Assembly: GCA_026387165.1 (NCBI GenBank)
Contig: JAPLMG010000212.1
Span: 1 to 7,020 of the forward strand
Length of the DNA stretch: 7,020 nucleotides
Origin: Candidatus Omnitrophota bacterium
Lineage (GTDB): Bacteria > Omnitrophota > Gorgyraeia > 2-01-FULL-45-10
Direction: 5' to 3'
A program made the translations under genes and the position numbers. Each line of letters opens with the position of its first letter. Position 1 is the stretch's first letter. The notes under the pieces are model-generated. The model made no database searches. It was given only the letters and a program-made list of their open reading frames with translations, and was not told the DNA's origin. This document shows, one piece after another, positions 1-6,098 of the stretch.

Positions 1-669
1 CACCATGTCATCCACTATCACGGCGACTTTTCCTTTTACGTCGCCCATTATATGCATCACTTCCGCCGTCCTGTCATTTATCCGCCTTTTATCGACGATG
101 GCGAGGCCGCATTTAAATCTTTTTGCGTAAGCCCTGGCCATCTTTATGCCGCCGACGTCGGGACTTACGACGACAAAGTCTTCCTTTATCCGCATCTTCT
201 TTCTGTATTCTATAAATATATTTACGGCGAGCAGATGATCGAGCGGTATGTCGAAGAACCCCTGTATCTGGCCGGCATGCAGGTCCACGGTAAGAATTCT
301 GTCGGCCCCGGCTACCGTCAGCAGATTCGCCACAAGTTTGGCGGTTATCGGAACTCTCGGCTGGTCCTTTCTGTCCTGGCGCGCATATCCGAAATAGGGG
401 AGAACAGCCGTTATGCGCCGGGCCGAGGAACGCTTCAAAGCGTCTATCATCACCAGGAGCTCCATGAGGTTTTCGTTCGCGGGATCCGATGTGGACTGTA
501 GAACAAATACGTCATGTCCGCGCACATTTTCATTTATCTTTACGCGTATCTCTCCGTCGGAAAAACGGTCTATTGACGCGCCGCCGAGCTTCACCTTCAG
601 GTGTTTGCATATATCGAGAGCCAAAAGTCTATTTGAATTTCCGGTAAAGATCAATAGGTGGTTCTTCAT
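1..669 (-). CDS. prs: Ribose-phosphate pyrophosphokinase, 5' part (cut by the window edge)
   Basis: This is the first 223 codons of PRPP synthetase, which transfers pyrophosphate from ATP to ribose 5-phosphate to make PRPP for purine, pyrimidine, histidine and NAD synthesis in the cytoplasm. Family proteins have about 310-320 residues, so roughly the last 90-100 are off the left edge. Seen directly: FSDGE at 36-40, the ATP-site stretch QSTSDPANENLMELL (58-72), PYFGYARQDRK (91-101), VDLHAGQIQGFF with the conserved His (128-139), and the flexible-loop motif VDKRR (192-196). The window ends inside the PRPP-binding loop at VIVDDMV (217-223). The ATG at 669 is preceded by AAAGGAAGG at 676-684, 6 nt away, an excellent ribosome binding site. 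It follows glmU on the same strand, the order also known from Bacillus. The reading frame is intact throughout. Confidence 0.97.
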   Translation of the reverse strand, partial: MKNHLLIFTGNSNRLLALDICKHLKVKLGGASIDRFSDGEIRVKINENVRGHDVFVLQSTSDPANENLMELLVMIDALKRSSARRITAVLPYFGYARQDRKDQPRVPITAKLVANLLTVAGADRILTVDLHAGQIQGFFDIPLDHLLAVNIFIEYRKKMRIKEDFVVVSPDVGGIKMARAYAKRFKCGLAIVDKRRINDRTAEVMHIMGDVKGKVAVIVDDMV

Positions 670-691
670 CCCGCGCCTTCCTTTCCCAATA

Positions 692-772
692 CTAAAATTT
701 TTCTATATTAAAAGGTTTTATTTTCTTTGCTATAGTGTTTTTTTGATATTCACAAGAAGGGGCGGGGTTCAT
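692..772 (-). other. Possible 26-codon small ORF between glmU and prs
   Basis: This short frame, MNPAPSCEYQ...NIEKF, starts with ATG behind GGGAGAGAGG, a good Shine-Dalgarno match. Its ATG overlaps the TGA of an open frame that extends the glmU 3' end (ATGA at 769-772), the arrangement seen in translationally coupled genes. Against it: the codons are AT-rich and unlike the neighbours, and the product resembles no family I know. It may equally be a chance frame in an A-rich spacer, or the spacer may act as an upstream region for prs. Confidence 0.15.
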
Positions 773-844
773 CGCCTCTCTCCCTTTTTCTTCGACGCGG
801 CCTGCTGCTTAACAAAGGCCTTGCTCAGGATAAAACCCCCGAGC

Positions 845-2125
845 CTATCGACTGGTTTTTCTTCTGTCGCCCACTCTTCTTCTCAAAACTTTCGCGGGCA
901 CTCCCACTACGGTCGCGCCGTCCTTAACATTCTGTCCCCTTAGAATCACCGCGCCCGCGCCTACAAGGGCCCTCTTTCCTATTTTAACCGGGGCGATAAG
1001 TATGGCTCCCACTCCTATGAAAGATGAGTCTCCTATAAAGGTACTGCTCTTATTTTTTCCGTCATAGTTGGCCGTTATGGTGCCGGCGCCGATATTGACA
1101 AACCTACCGACCTTCGCGTCACCGAGATACGTATGATGCTTGATTTTGGTGGAGTCCGCGACAACAGTCCTGACGAGCTCCACAAAATTACCTATCTCGG
1201 CCTTATCGCCTATCCTCGTCCCGCCGCGAAGACGCGCGAACGGGCCTATGTGACAATCGGAACCTATCCTGACGCCGGACTCTATTATCGTGTTCGGATA
1301 TATAACGGTATCTTTGCCTATCTTCACGTCCGGATATATGGTCGTCGTCGCGGGATCCTGTATGGTGACCCCCGACGCCATTAACTCTTCCATTATTCTG
1401 TTCTTCATTATATTCACGGCAGCAGCCAATTCGATCCTGGAATTGATGCCTATCATCTCATCTGAATTTTCCATGGCTATAGATTCCACCTTCAAAGCCC
1501 GGGCGGATAGTATCCTGACCGCATCGGTAAGATAGTACTCTCTTTTACTGTTATCGCGGCCTATATCTTTAAGAGCGTCGAGCAGGCCGCCGCGGGCGAA
1601 TACGCATGTGCCGACATTTATCTCCCTGGTCTCTTTCTTATATTCACGCAACTCGCCGTCTTCGGCTATCTTAGTTATCTTGCCGCCGGTATCCCTTATT
1701 ATCCTTCCGTATCCGGCGGGATCCTTTAATACTGCCGTAAGCAGAGTAAGGCTTGCGCCCGAACTCTTATGTCTTTCAATGAGCGATTTCAGAGTACCTT
1801 CTGTTATCAATGGCGTGTCGCCGTAGACGACCAGTACATCGCTGTAGCCTTTGATCTCTTTCTTTGCCGCGCTCACGGCATCGGCTGAGCCCGACAGCCT
1901 CTTCTGCACCACGGTCTTTACTCTTGTGCCGTAAAAAAAGTCCTTTACCTTACCGCTTCCGAAGCCCGTTACGACCACTATATCTTTTACGCCGGCCCGG
2001 GATACCGCGCCGGTCACATAAGATATCATCGGCCTCCCGAGGATACTATGCAAAACTTTCGGCGTACCGGACTTCATCCTCGTCCCGCGCCCTGCGGCAA
2101 GTATAACCGCGATCATGTTTTTCAT
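845..2125 (-). CDS. glmU: Bifunctional UDP-GlcNAc pyrophosphorylase / glucosamine-1-phosphate acetyltransferase (GlmU-type)
   Basis: GlmU acetylates glucosamine 1-phosphate and then couples it to UTP, giving UDP-GlcNAc for peptidoglycan and lipopolysaccharide. Residues 1-230 form the nucleotidyltransferase half: LAAGRGTRM (9-17) with PK at 22-23, YGDTPL with the metal-binding Asp103, EYYLTDA (196-202), and Asn228 matching the second metal ligand. From about 262 onward hexapeptide repeats form a left-handed beta helix: NFVEL (313-317), HHTYLGD with the catalytic-type His330 (330-336), VNIGAGT (343-349) and NYDGKNK (353-359). It has 426 residues against about 450-460 usual. The end differs from the classical enzyme: VVGVPAKVL (406-414) is typical of other hexapeptide acyltransferases, and Val318 stands where E. 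coli has a sugar-binding Lys. The pyrophosphorylase role is secure; the acetyltransferase role is likely but less so. No Shine-Dalgarno sequence is visible before the ATG at 2125; a second ATG lies at 2116. Confidence 0.93.
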   Translation of the reverse strand: MKNMIAVILAAGRGTRMKSGTPKVLHSILGRPMISYVTGAVSRAGVKDIVVVTGFGSGKVKDFFYGTRVKTVVQKRLSGSADAVSAAKKEIKGYSDVLVVYGDTPLITEGTLKSLIERHKSSGASLTLLTAVLKDPAGYGRIIRDTGGKITKIAEDGELREYKKETREINVGTCVFARGGLLDALKDIGRDNSKREYYLTDAVRILSARALKVESIAMENSDEMIGINSRIELAAAVNIMKNRIMEELMASGVTIQDPATTTIYPDVKIGKDTVIYPNTIIESGVRIGSDCHIGPFARLRGGTRIGDKAEIGNFVELVRTVVADSTKIKHHTYLGDAKVGRFVNIGAGTITANYDGKNKSSTFIGDSSFIGVGAILIAPVKIGKRALVGAGAVILRGQNVKDGATVVGVPAKVLRRRVGDRRKTSR

Positions 2126-2286
2126 AGTATTATAGGTTTTCGCCCTGCTGGGCCATCCGATAGCTTACTCTCCTCTGGCGCAGGAGGCTGGTAATTCGAC
2201 AAGAAAATCGCTTCGCGATAACTTCTTGGCGATTTTCAGTGGTTGGAATTAGTTTTTGAAATTCCATACCATGAACTATGCGGCCT
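2126..2286 (-). promoter_or_regulatory. Structured leader upstream of glmU
   Basis: This is the stretch between the predicted transcription start of the promoter at 2293-2321 and the glmU ATG. It can form four hairpins. GGT/ACC plus TGGAATT/AATTCCA pair around a 9-nt loop (2241-2270, one bulge). GAAAATCGC pairs with GCGATTTTC (2203-2237). CTCCT pairs with AGGAG (2170-2186), and GCCC with GGGC (2142-2153). It matches no riboswitch class I can recall, and no Shine-Dalgarno sequence is present near glmU. It could be a cis-acting RNA, a decayed repeat or simply spacer. Short frames are open in all three phases over the last part, but none resembles a known protein. Confidence 0.4.
2197..2237 (-). 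terminator. Weak terminator-like or attenuator-like hairpin pair
   Basis: On the minus strand ATCGC-GAA-GCGAT (2219 to 2207) is followed by TTTCTTGTC, a small terminator-like hairpin. The same GCGATTTTC arm (2211 to 2203) can instead pair with GAAAATCGC (2237 to 2229) in a 9-bp stem that buries the T-run. The two folds exclude each other. The short stem has only 5 bp, so termination would be weak. It could end gsp read-through or attenuate glmU. Confidence 0.3.
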
Positions 2287-2292
2287 GGCTGT

Positions 2293-2321
2293 ATTATATT
2301 CTGTTTTACAGCGATTTACAA
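2293..2321 (-). promoter_or_regulatory. Sigma70-type promoter for glmU-prs
   Basis: The -35 box TTGTAA (2316-2321, 4 of 6 matches to consensus) and the -10 box TATAAT (2293-2298, 6 of 6) are separated by exactly 17 bp. Transcription would start near 2286, giving a leader of about 160 nt before glmU. It begins 11 bp beyond the gspM stop, so it would give glmU-prs expression independent of the secretion operon. Confidence 0.65.
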
Positions 2322-2332
2322 GCACTTTTGCT

Positions 2333-2869
2333 TCAGGGGACATGCACCTTTGTGATCAAAAGCGAGGCCTTGACCGTGGAAGAATCTTTCTCTTTTAAGC
2401 TGATGCGCAATTTTTCGGCACGCAGCAATTGCGGTGAAGCGTTTAGCTGGTGCAGAAAATTCATCAATGACTCCATGCCGGACTCGACTTCAATTTCTAC
2501 CATATATTCCTTATAAAAATCCGTTTGTCTGGAAGGCCGCGGTTTCATATCTATCAGATAGACCGACGATTTTTTGGATAAATCCTCTATTTCACTGAGT
2601 ATCTTAGCGGTCTCTTCCTCCTCAGACAGTTTCTTCTCCGCGGCATTCGCGTATCCCCGATATTCCCTGCTGATCGTATCTTTCTGGTTAAGATAACGCA
2701 GCTGTTCCTTCAGGCGCTTCTCATTCGCCTCTATCTTGTGACTCACCTCCTTAATGCTGTTATTTATAGGGACTATTACAGCCCTGTCCAAAATGGAGAA
2801 AAATACAAATGCCGCGGCTATAAGCAGCCCTGCCTTCTCTTTTTTGGAAAGCTTATTTAGAAACGGCAT
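2333..2869 (-). CDS. gspM: Type II secretion inner-membrane protein GspM (PilO-like)
   Basis: GspM/PilO-type proteins pair with GspL in the inner-membrane platform and help couple the cytoplasmic ATPase to pseudopilus growth. This 178-residue product has a short basic cytoplasmic tail (1-12), one membrane helix (about 13-27, AGLLIAAAFVFFSIL), charged coiled-coil stretches (about 38-64 and 75-100), and a C-terminal alpha/beta region (about 103-178) with the alternating pattern of a ferredoxin-like fold. The topology, size and position directly after gspL make the call; sequence identity in this family is always low. The ATG at 2869 is preferred because it puts the helix near the N-terminus, overlaps the gspL stop by 17 bp and has GAGGG about 8 nt upstream. 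A start at 2902 would add 11 residues lying wholly inside gspL. PilO of a type IV pilus is the main alternative name, but GspK next door favours secretion. Confidence 0.8.
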   Translation of the reverse strand: MPFLNKLSKKEKAGLLIAAAFVFFSILDRAVIVPINNSIKEVSHKIEANEKRLKEQLRYLNQKDTISREYRGYANAAEKKLSEEEETAKILSEIEDLSKKSSVYLIDMKPRPSRQTDFYKEYMVEIEVESGMESLMNFLHQLNASPQLLRAEKLRISLKEKDSSTVKASLLITKVHVP

Positions 2870-4328
2870 GGGTGGCGCCCTCGCAATAACAGGTAATCTC
2901 AAATTCCGTATATTCGATCTCTTTTTCTTTTTTTGCAGTGGTATAGGCCGTCTTTACATTCTCAAAAACCGGCGACTTTTCCAGCGTCGTCACAAACTTA
3001 AATACATCGGACATCGCCATGGCGCGTCCTTTTAATACGACTTTTCCCTTTTCTTCGATATCAATCCCCGTAATATATATTTCGTTAGGGATTATCCTGT
3101 ATATCTCCGCCAGAATGTTTACGGAATTACCCTCCGCATCCTTGCGCCTCTCGGCCAGGCTGATAACCCTGCTCATTCTTTCAGTGCTGGCCGTCTCTTT
3201 CTCGAACTCGCTTAACTTTTGCTCCAGCCGCGCAAGATAGCTGTTATTATTGTATATATTCGCGAGCAGTAAAAACGACGCCGTCAGCACAATTGAGGCG
3301 GACAATATTCCCATGACAGTAAGCTCTTTTCTCTTCTCTTCCACCGTTCTCTGAATCTTCATTTCCGGAGTGGTCAAATCAATTTCTAATTCTTTTTCTT
3401 TAAAAGCCGCCCCTATAAGAGGAGAGACCGATATAGGTTTAAAATTCGGGTCATTTAAAAGATCCTCGGCGGCGGCGCCCGGCAGAATATTTTTAAAAGG
3501 CGGTATATCTTGAACCGGGATATCTAACCTGGCGCTTAAGGATTGACTTAAGCCGCCTATGGCGCCGGCTCCGCCGCTTAAGAATACCTTCGCGATCTTT
3601 TCGCACTTTTCTTCACTCTGATAAATTTCCGCCGCGCGCTTTACCTCGCCGGCAAATCTATCAAGCGGCGCGTCCGTGTTGTTTATAAAATCATTTGTGC
3701 CGATAAAGATATTTTTGGTAAATGTCATTTTTCCGCGGTGAACAACAACGAAATCCGAATAGTTGGAGTCAATATCCAGCAAGACGACGGGATGAAGCTC
3801 TTGCGCTATTTCCGTACCCGAGGCAAGATTGAACCAGCTGTAAGCGCATTCGGAACTGAAGAATACTTTATCTATCCCGATTCCGGCTTTTTGCAGCGTC
3901 TCTATGCGCTCTCTGGCCAGGTTGCGCCTGACTATAACCAGCATCACCTTGCTGTAGCCCTCTTTACATCTGTCGGCCATGGTGTAGCTGAAGATAATCT
4001 CTTCTTTTGAATACGGAGTCTGTTTCCCCACCTGGAGGCTTATCATATCGCTTACCTCTTTAGGATTGGTCGCGGGAAGCTCTAAGACTCTTACCGTCGT
4101 AAGATGCCGGGGGATATAGGTGAGCACCGAATGCTTATCAAGCTTTAGCTGTGTGAACGCCTTCGAGATGGCCTCCCAAACAGGCTCCTTAATTTGGGCA
4201 AGCTTCAAAAAATGAATTTTTGAAAGATACGGGCCCGCCCGAGAATACTTTTTTTCTAATATCTTTATCCAGTCGGTCCCTATCTCTATAGCTACTACCG
4301 GCTTTTTGGACATTAAAGATTTAATCAA
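2853..4328 (-). CDS. gspL: Type II secretion platform protein GspL, fused PilM-PilN type
   Basis: GspL links the GspE ATPase to the periplasmic parts of the secretion machine. The 491-residue product has a full PilM-like, actin-fold cytoplasmic half: the first phosphate motif VAIEIGTDWIKIL (12-24), the second around LLDIDSNYSDFVVVHRG (183-199), and the adenosine motif VFLSGGAGAIGGL (248-260). A PilN-like half follows: ELEIDLTTPE (313-322), where PilN carries its PilM-binding INLLP-type motif, one membrane helix (about 338-357), a coiled coil (about 360-395) and a periplasmic ferredoxin-like region (about 400-480). PilM and PilN are separate proteins in type IV pilus operons, so this is a natural fusion as expected for GspL. 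The usual start would be TTG at 4328, 2 bp after the gspK stop with GGAGAG about 10 nt before it. An ATG at 4313 lacks a ribosome binding site but gives the more typical N-terminus MSKKPVVAIEIG. Confidence 0.86.
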   Translation of the reverse strand: MIKSLMSKKPVVAIEIGTDWIKILEKKYSRAGPYLSKIHFLKLAQIKEPVWEAISKAFTQLKLDKHSVLTYIPRHLTTVRVLELPATNPKEVSDMISLQVGKQTPYSKEEIIFSYTMADRCKEGYSKVMLVIVRRNLARERIETLQKAGIGIDKVFFSSECAYSWFNLASGTEIAQELHPVVLLDIDSNYSDFVVVHRGKMTFTKNIFIGTNDFINNTDAPLDRFAGEVKRAAEIYQSEEKCEKIAKVFLSGGAGAIGGLSQSLSARLDIPVQDIPPFKNILPGAAAEDLLNDPNFKPISVSPLIGAAFKEKELEIDLTTPEMKIQRTVEEKRKELTVMGILSASIVLTASFLLLANIYNNNSYLARLEQKLSEFEKETASTERMSRVISLAERRKDAEGNSVNILAEIYRIIPNEIYITGIDIEEKGKVVLKGRAMAMSDVFKFVTTLEKSPVFENVKTAYTTAKKEKEIEYTEFEITCYCEGATHAVSK

Positions 4329-4330
4329 CT

Positions 4331-5536
4331 TTACTCTTCTCTCCAGTACTTTATGGTCCCGGCGCGGTCAAATACAAAAGTAACTTTCATTGTATCGCGC
4401 CCGTTTTTTAACCTGGCCTCTAACTTCCCCATAAAATTATCCGAACGCGCCGACAATAATCCCATGCCCAAAACATTCCGCATCTGATCAGTCTCTTCCG
4501 AAGACAAAGTTTCCGCGGCGAGCAAGTCTTCTATTATCGAGGCGGCTGATTTAAATATCCTGTCATCGCCTGTCGCTTCCATTCCGTCGTTACCTTTTCG
4601 AAAACGGACGATCTTCTCTGATATCGACGGGTCGATCCCCGTGCTTTGCAGAACCGCTTCATCGGCGGTATTTATATTAACGCTGCCCGTTCCATACACC
4701 GTCAGCCTCTCTTTGGTTTTATTATAAAGTTCTGTTGTCATTCCCTTGACCAAAAGCAGCTCTTCCAATACCTGAAAATCGGCGTTCCTGCAAAAATACG
4801 GAGGGTCTAACGCGCCGTAATAACCATTCTCCGCCCCGCCTTCCGAGGGCTCTTCATCGCTATCCCGCCAATCTACGATCGCGCCCGCGATATCAGACGC
4901 CTCCCGCGAAGTCAGGCCCGCCGAAATTTCAAAAAAGCTCTTCAACGCCGGCCGGGAGACTTTATTTATATTTATTTTTCGCTCTTCGTCTATCAATCCG
5001 TATACGTATTCTTCCTGGCCCTTCTCATCGTACGCCGTATGCCGTATGCTGAGGTTCCCGTTTTCACCGCATGCTATCTCCTTAAATATCTTTTCATCGC
5101 TGTTCCACGGATCCTTCAAGGTATCGCATGAACCCGCCGTCTCATTGGCTATCTCTGAGACAGCCAATCTCAGGCCCGCCTTCGCTAAATAAAGGAGCTG
5201 GGCCCTGTTCTTTATTTTAGCCGCTGTATTCAGATTGGACGCCACATAAGCGTTCACCGCCACCGCCAGGGCGCTTAAGAAAAATAGCGACCAGACCGCG
5301 ACGATGAGAATGCTCCCTCTCTCGGTTTGCCGGCCCCTCGACCCTCCGACATTGCTCAGGGTCGAGTCCTGTGGTTCGACAGGCTCACCATTCCTCAGGC
5401 CATCCCGAGCGAAGTCGAGGGAAGCTTTTGTCGTCCCTCGATAAGCTCGGGACTTCGCCCGGGATGATTCGAGGGATCCGCTAACCCGATATCGGGATAA
5501 GCACGGTCCTGACCAGCCTGACGTCTTTATTGCCAT
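4331..5536 (-). CDS. gspK: Minor pseudopilin GspK with an aberrant N-terminal extension
   Basis: GspK caps the pseudopilus tip together with GspI and GspJ. From the ATG at 5536 it has 401 residues. The pseudopilin core begins at about residue 73 with ERG then SILIVAVWSLFFLSALAVAV, the hydrophobic helix following a Gly cleavage point. As is usual for GspK, Glu at +5 is absent. Beyond it lie two GspK-type helical domain signatures: INKVSRPALKSFFEI and AIVDWRDSDEEPSEGGAENG followed by YY, the family's acidic metal-binding stretch, then VNINTADEAVL, typical of the helix-hairpin part. The native N-terminus should lie only a few residues before ERG. Instead the frame runs back through about 47 codons of palindromic repeat and into the 3' end of gspJ in another frame. 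No ATG, GTG or TTG occurs in frame between the cleavage site and 5536; a TTG lies at 5548. Starts are therefore uncertain, and the gene may be damaged or use a non-standard start. Confidence 0.85.
   Translation of the reverse strand: MAIKTSGWSGPCLSRYRVSGSLESSRAKSRAYRGTTKASLDFARDGLRNGEPVEPQDSTLSNVGGSRGRQTERGSILIVAVWSLFFLSALAVAVNAYVASNLNTAAKIKNRAQLLYLAKAGLRLAVSEIANETAGSCDTLKDPWNSDEKIFKEIACGENGNLSIRHTAYDEKGQEEYVYGLIDEERKININKVSRPALKSFFEISAGLTSREASDIAGAIVDWRDSDEEPSEGGAENGYYGALDPPYFCRNADFQVLEELLLVKGMTTELYNKTKERLTVYGTGSVNINTADEAVLQSTGIDPSISEKIVRFRKGNDGMEATGDDRIFKSAASIIEDLLAAETLSSEETDQMRNVLGMGLLSARSDNFMGKLEARLKNGRDTMKVTFVFDRAGTIKYWREE
5335..5475. repeat. Cluster of palindromic repeats inside the gspK frame
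   Basis: About 141 bp bounded by inverted arms ccctcga (5335-5341) and tcgaggg (5469-5475). Inside, units with the core TCGA-n-GCTC recur: ccgacattgctcaggg (5346-5361), ggttcgacaggctcacc (5373-5389), the inverted tcccgagcgaagtcgaggga (5403-5422), and tccctcgataagctcggga (5434-5452). Stems include catcccg/cgggatg (5401-5407 with 5460-5466), gcgaag/cttcgc (5409-5414 with 5453-5458), tcgaggga/tccctcga (5415-5422 with 5434-5441) and, alternatively, tcccgagc/gctcggga (5403-5410 with 5445-5452). A perfect 12-bp palindrome, CCCGATATCGGG, lies just outside at 5485-5496. The length by these arms is a multiple of three and the minus-strand frame stays open. Units of this style are common interspersed repeats in some bacterial genomes; that it is one here is inferred. 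Confidence 0.7.
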
Positions 5537-6098
5537 CTTTAAATACAACCTCTATCTTCACAGCCGCCGGCGCCATGGGGCCATCGGCAGCGTCTTTCCA
5601 GGAATAGTCCTTTCCGTCGGCCTTAAAATAACAATAGCTGAAATTAACATCCGACGCCGAAAACCCCTCTTTGGTTCCGGAGATCCCGGGGCCGGAGCGG
5701 CTTGCCGTATTGGTATTGGAGAAGACCGTCTCCTCTCTGGTCAGGGCGGATTTGGACGAGTCAAAATAATAAGTTATCCGGGATACGGCCAGAGCCTCTC
5801 CTCCGGCGGCATCAACTTTTTTTACTATGCCGGGAAAGCTGATCTTTTCGGGGTCTCCGATAAAATTTACGGCCGAATAATTAAATGTATTCCTTAATTC
5901 CCTCTCCATCTTCTCCAGAAAGATCAGAATATCCGCCTTTAGGCCTTGATGAGATTGCGCTCTCCGGTATATTTTTAATCCTCCGGAAAATACCGAAAAT
6001 ACCGCCAGCGATACCAAGACCAGCAAAGAGCTTACGATAACCAGCTCAATGAGGCTAAAACCGCGCGGCGAACTTGGCCTATTTTTTATTTTCCACAT
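5481..6098 (-). CDS. gspJ: Minor pseudopilin GspJ
   Basis: GspJ joins GspI and GspK in the tip of the type II secretion pseudopilus. The 205-residue product starts with a short leader ending in SPRG, then FSLIELVIVSS, with cleavage after Gly13 by prepilin peptidase and Glu18 at the +5 position. The hydrophobic helix runs to about 38. The larger C-terminal part is rich in beta strands, including ERELRNTFNYSAV (66-78), SRITYYFD (106-113) and VKIEVVFKD (180-188), the usual GspJ layout and length. The ATG at 6098 overlaps the gspI stop by 20 bp. The last codons form part of a 12-bp palindrome (5485-5496), and the repeat cluster begins 6 bp after the stop codon, so the coding sequence itself is spared. 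Confidence 0.9.
   Translation of the reverse strand: MWKIKNRPSSPRGFSLIELVIVSSLLVLVSLAVFSVFSGGLKIYRRAQSHQGLKADILIFLEKMERELRNTFNYSAVNFIGDPEKISFPGIVKKVDAAGGEALAVSRITYYFDSSKSALTREETVFSNTNTASRSGPGISGTKEGFSASDVNFSYCYFKADGKDYSWKDAADGPMAPAAVKIEVVFKDGNKDVRLVRTVLIPISG

Noticed and set aside
729..755. Promoter for prs (TTGTGA and TATAGC)
   Set aside because: The spacing is only 15 bp and both boxes are weak; prs is more likely read from the glmU promoter.
823..844. Terminator directly after the glmU stop (GCTCGGG/CCTGAGC stem with one G-U pair)
   Set aside because: No T-run follows it, and it lies in the open +1 frame continuing from glmU.
52..943. Long plus-strand open frames at 52-501 and 413-943
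   Set aside because: The minus strand gives an unmistakable PRPP synthetase and the end of GlmU over the same bases; the plus-strand products match nothing.
1133..2106. Plus-strand open frames antisense to glmU
   Set aside because: They are shadows of the glmU codon pattern, with low-complexity products and no ribosome sites.
2126..2190. Short reading frames upstream of glmU, one ending in an ATGA overlap with its start
   Set aside because: All three phases are open in this GC-rich stretch, none has a recognisable product, and the longest needs a start inside a hairpin arm.
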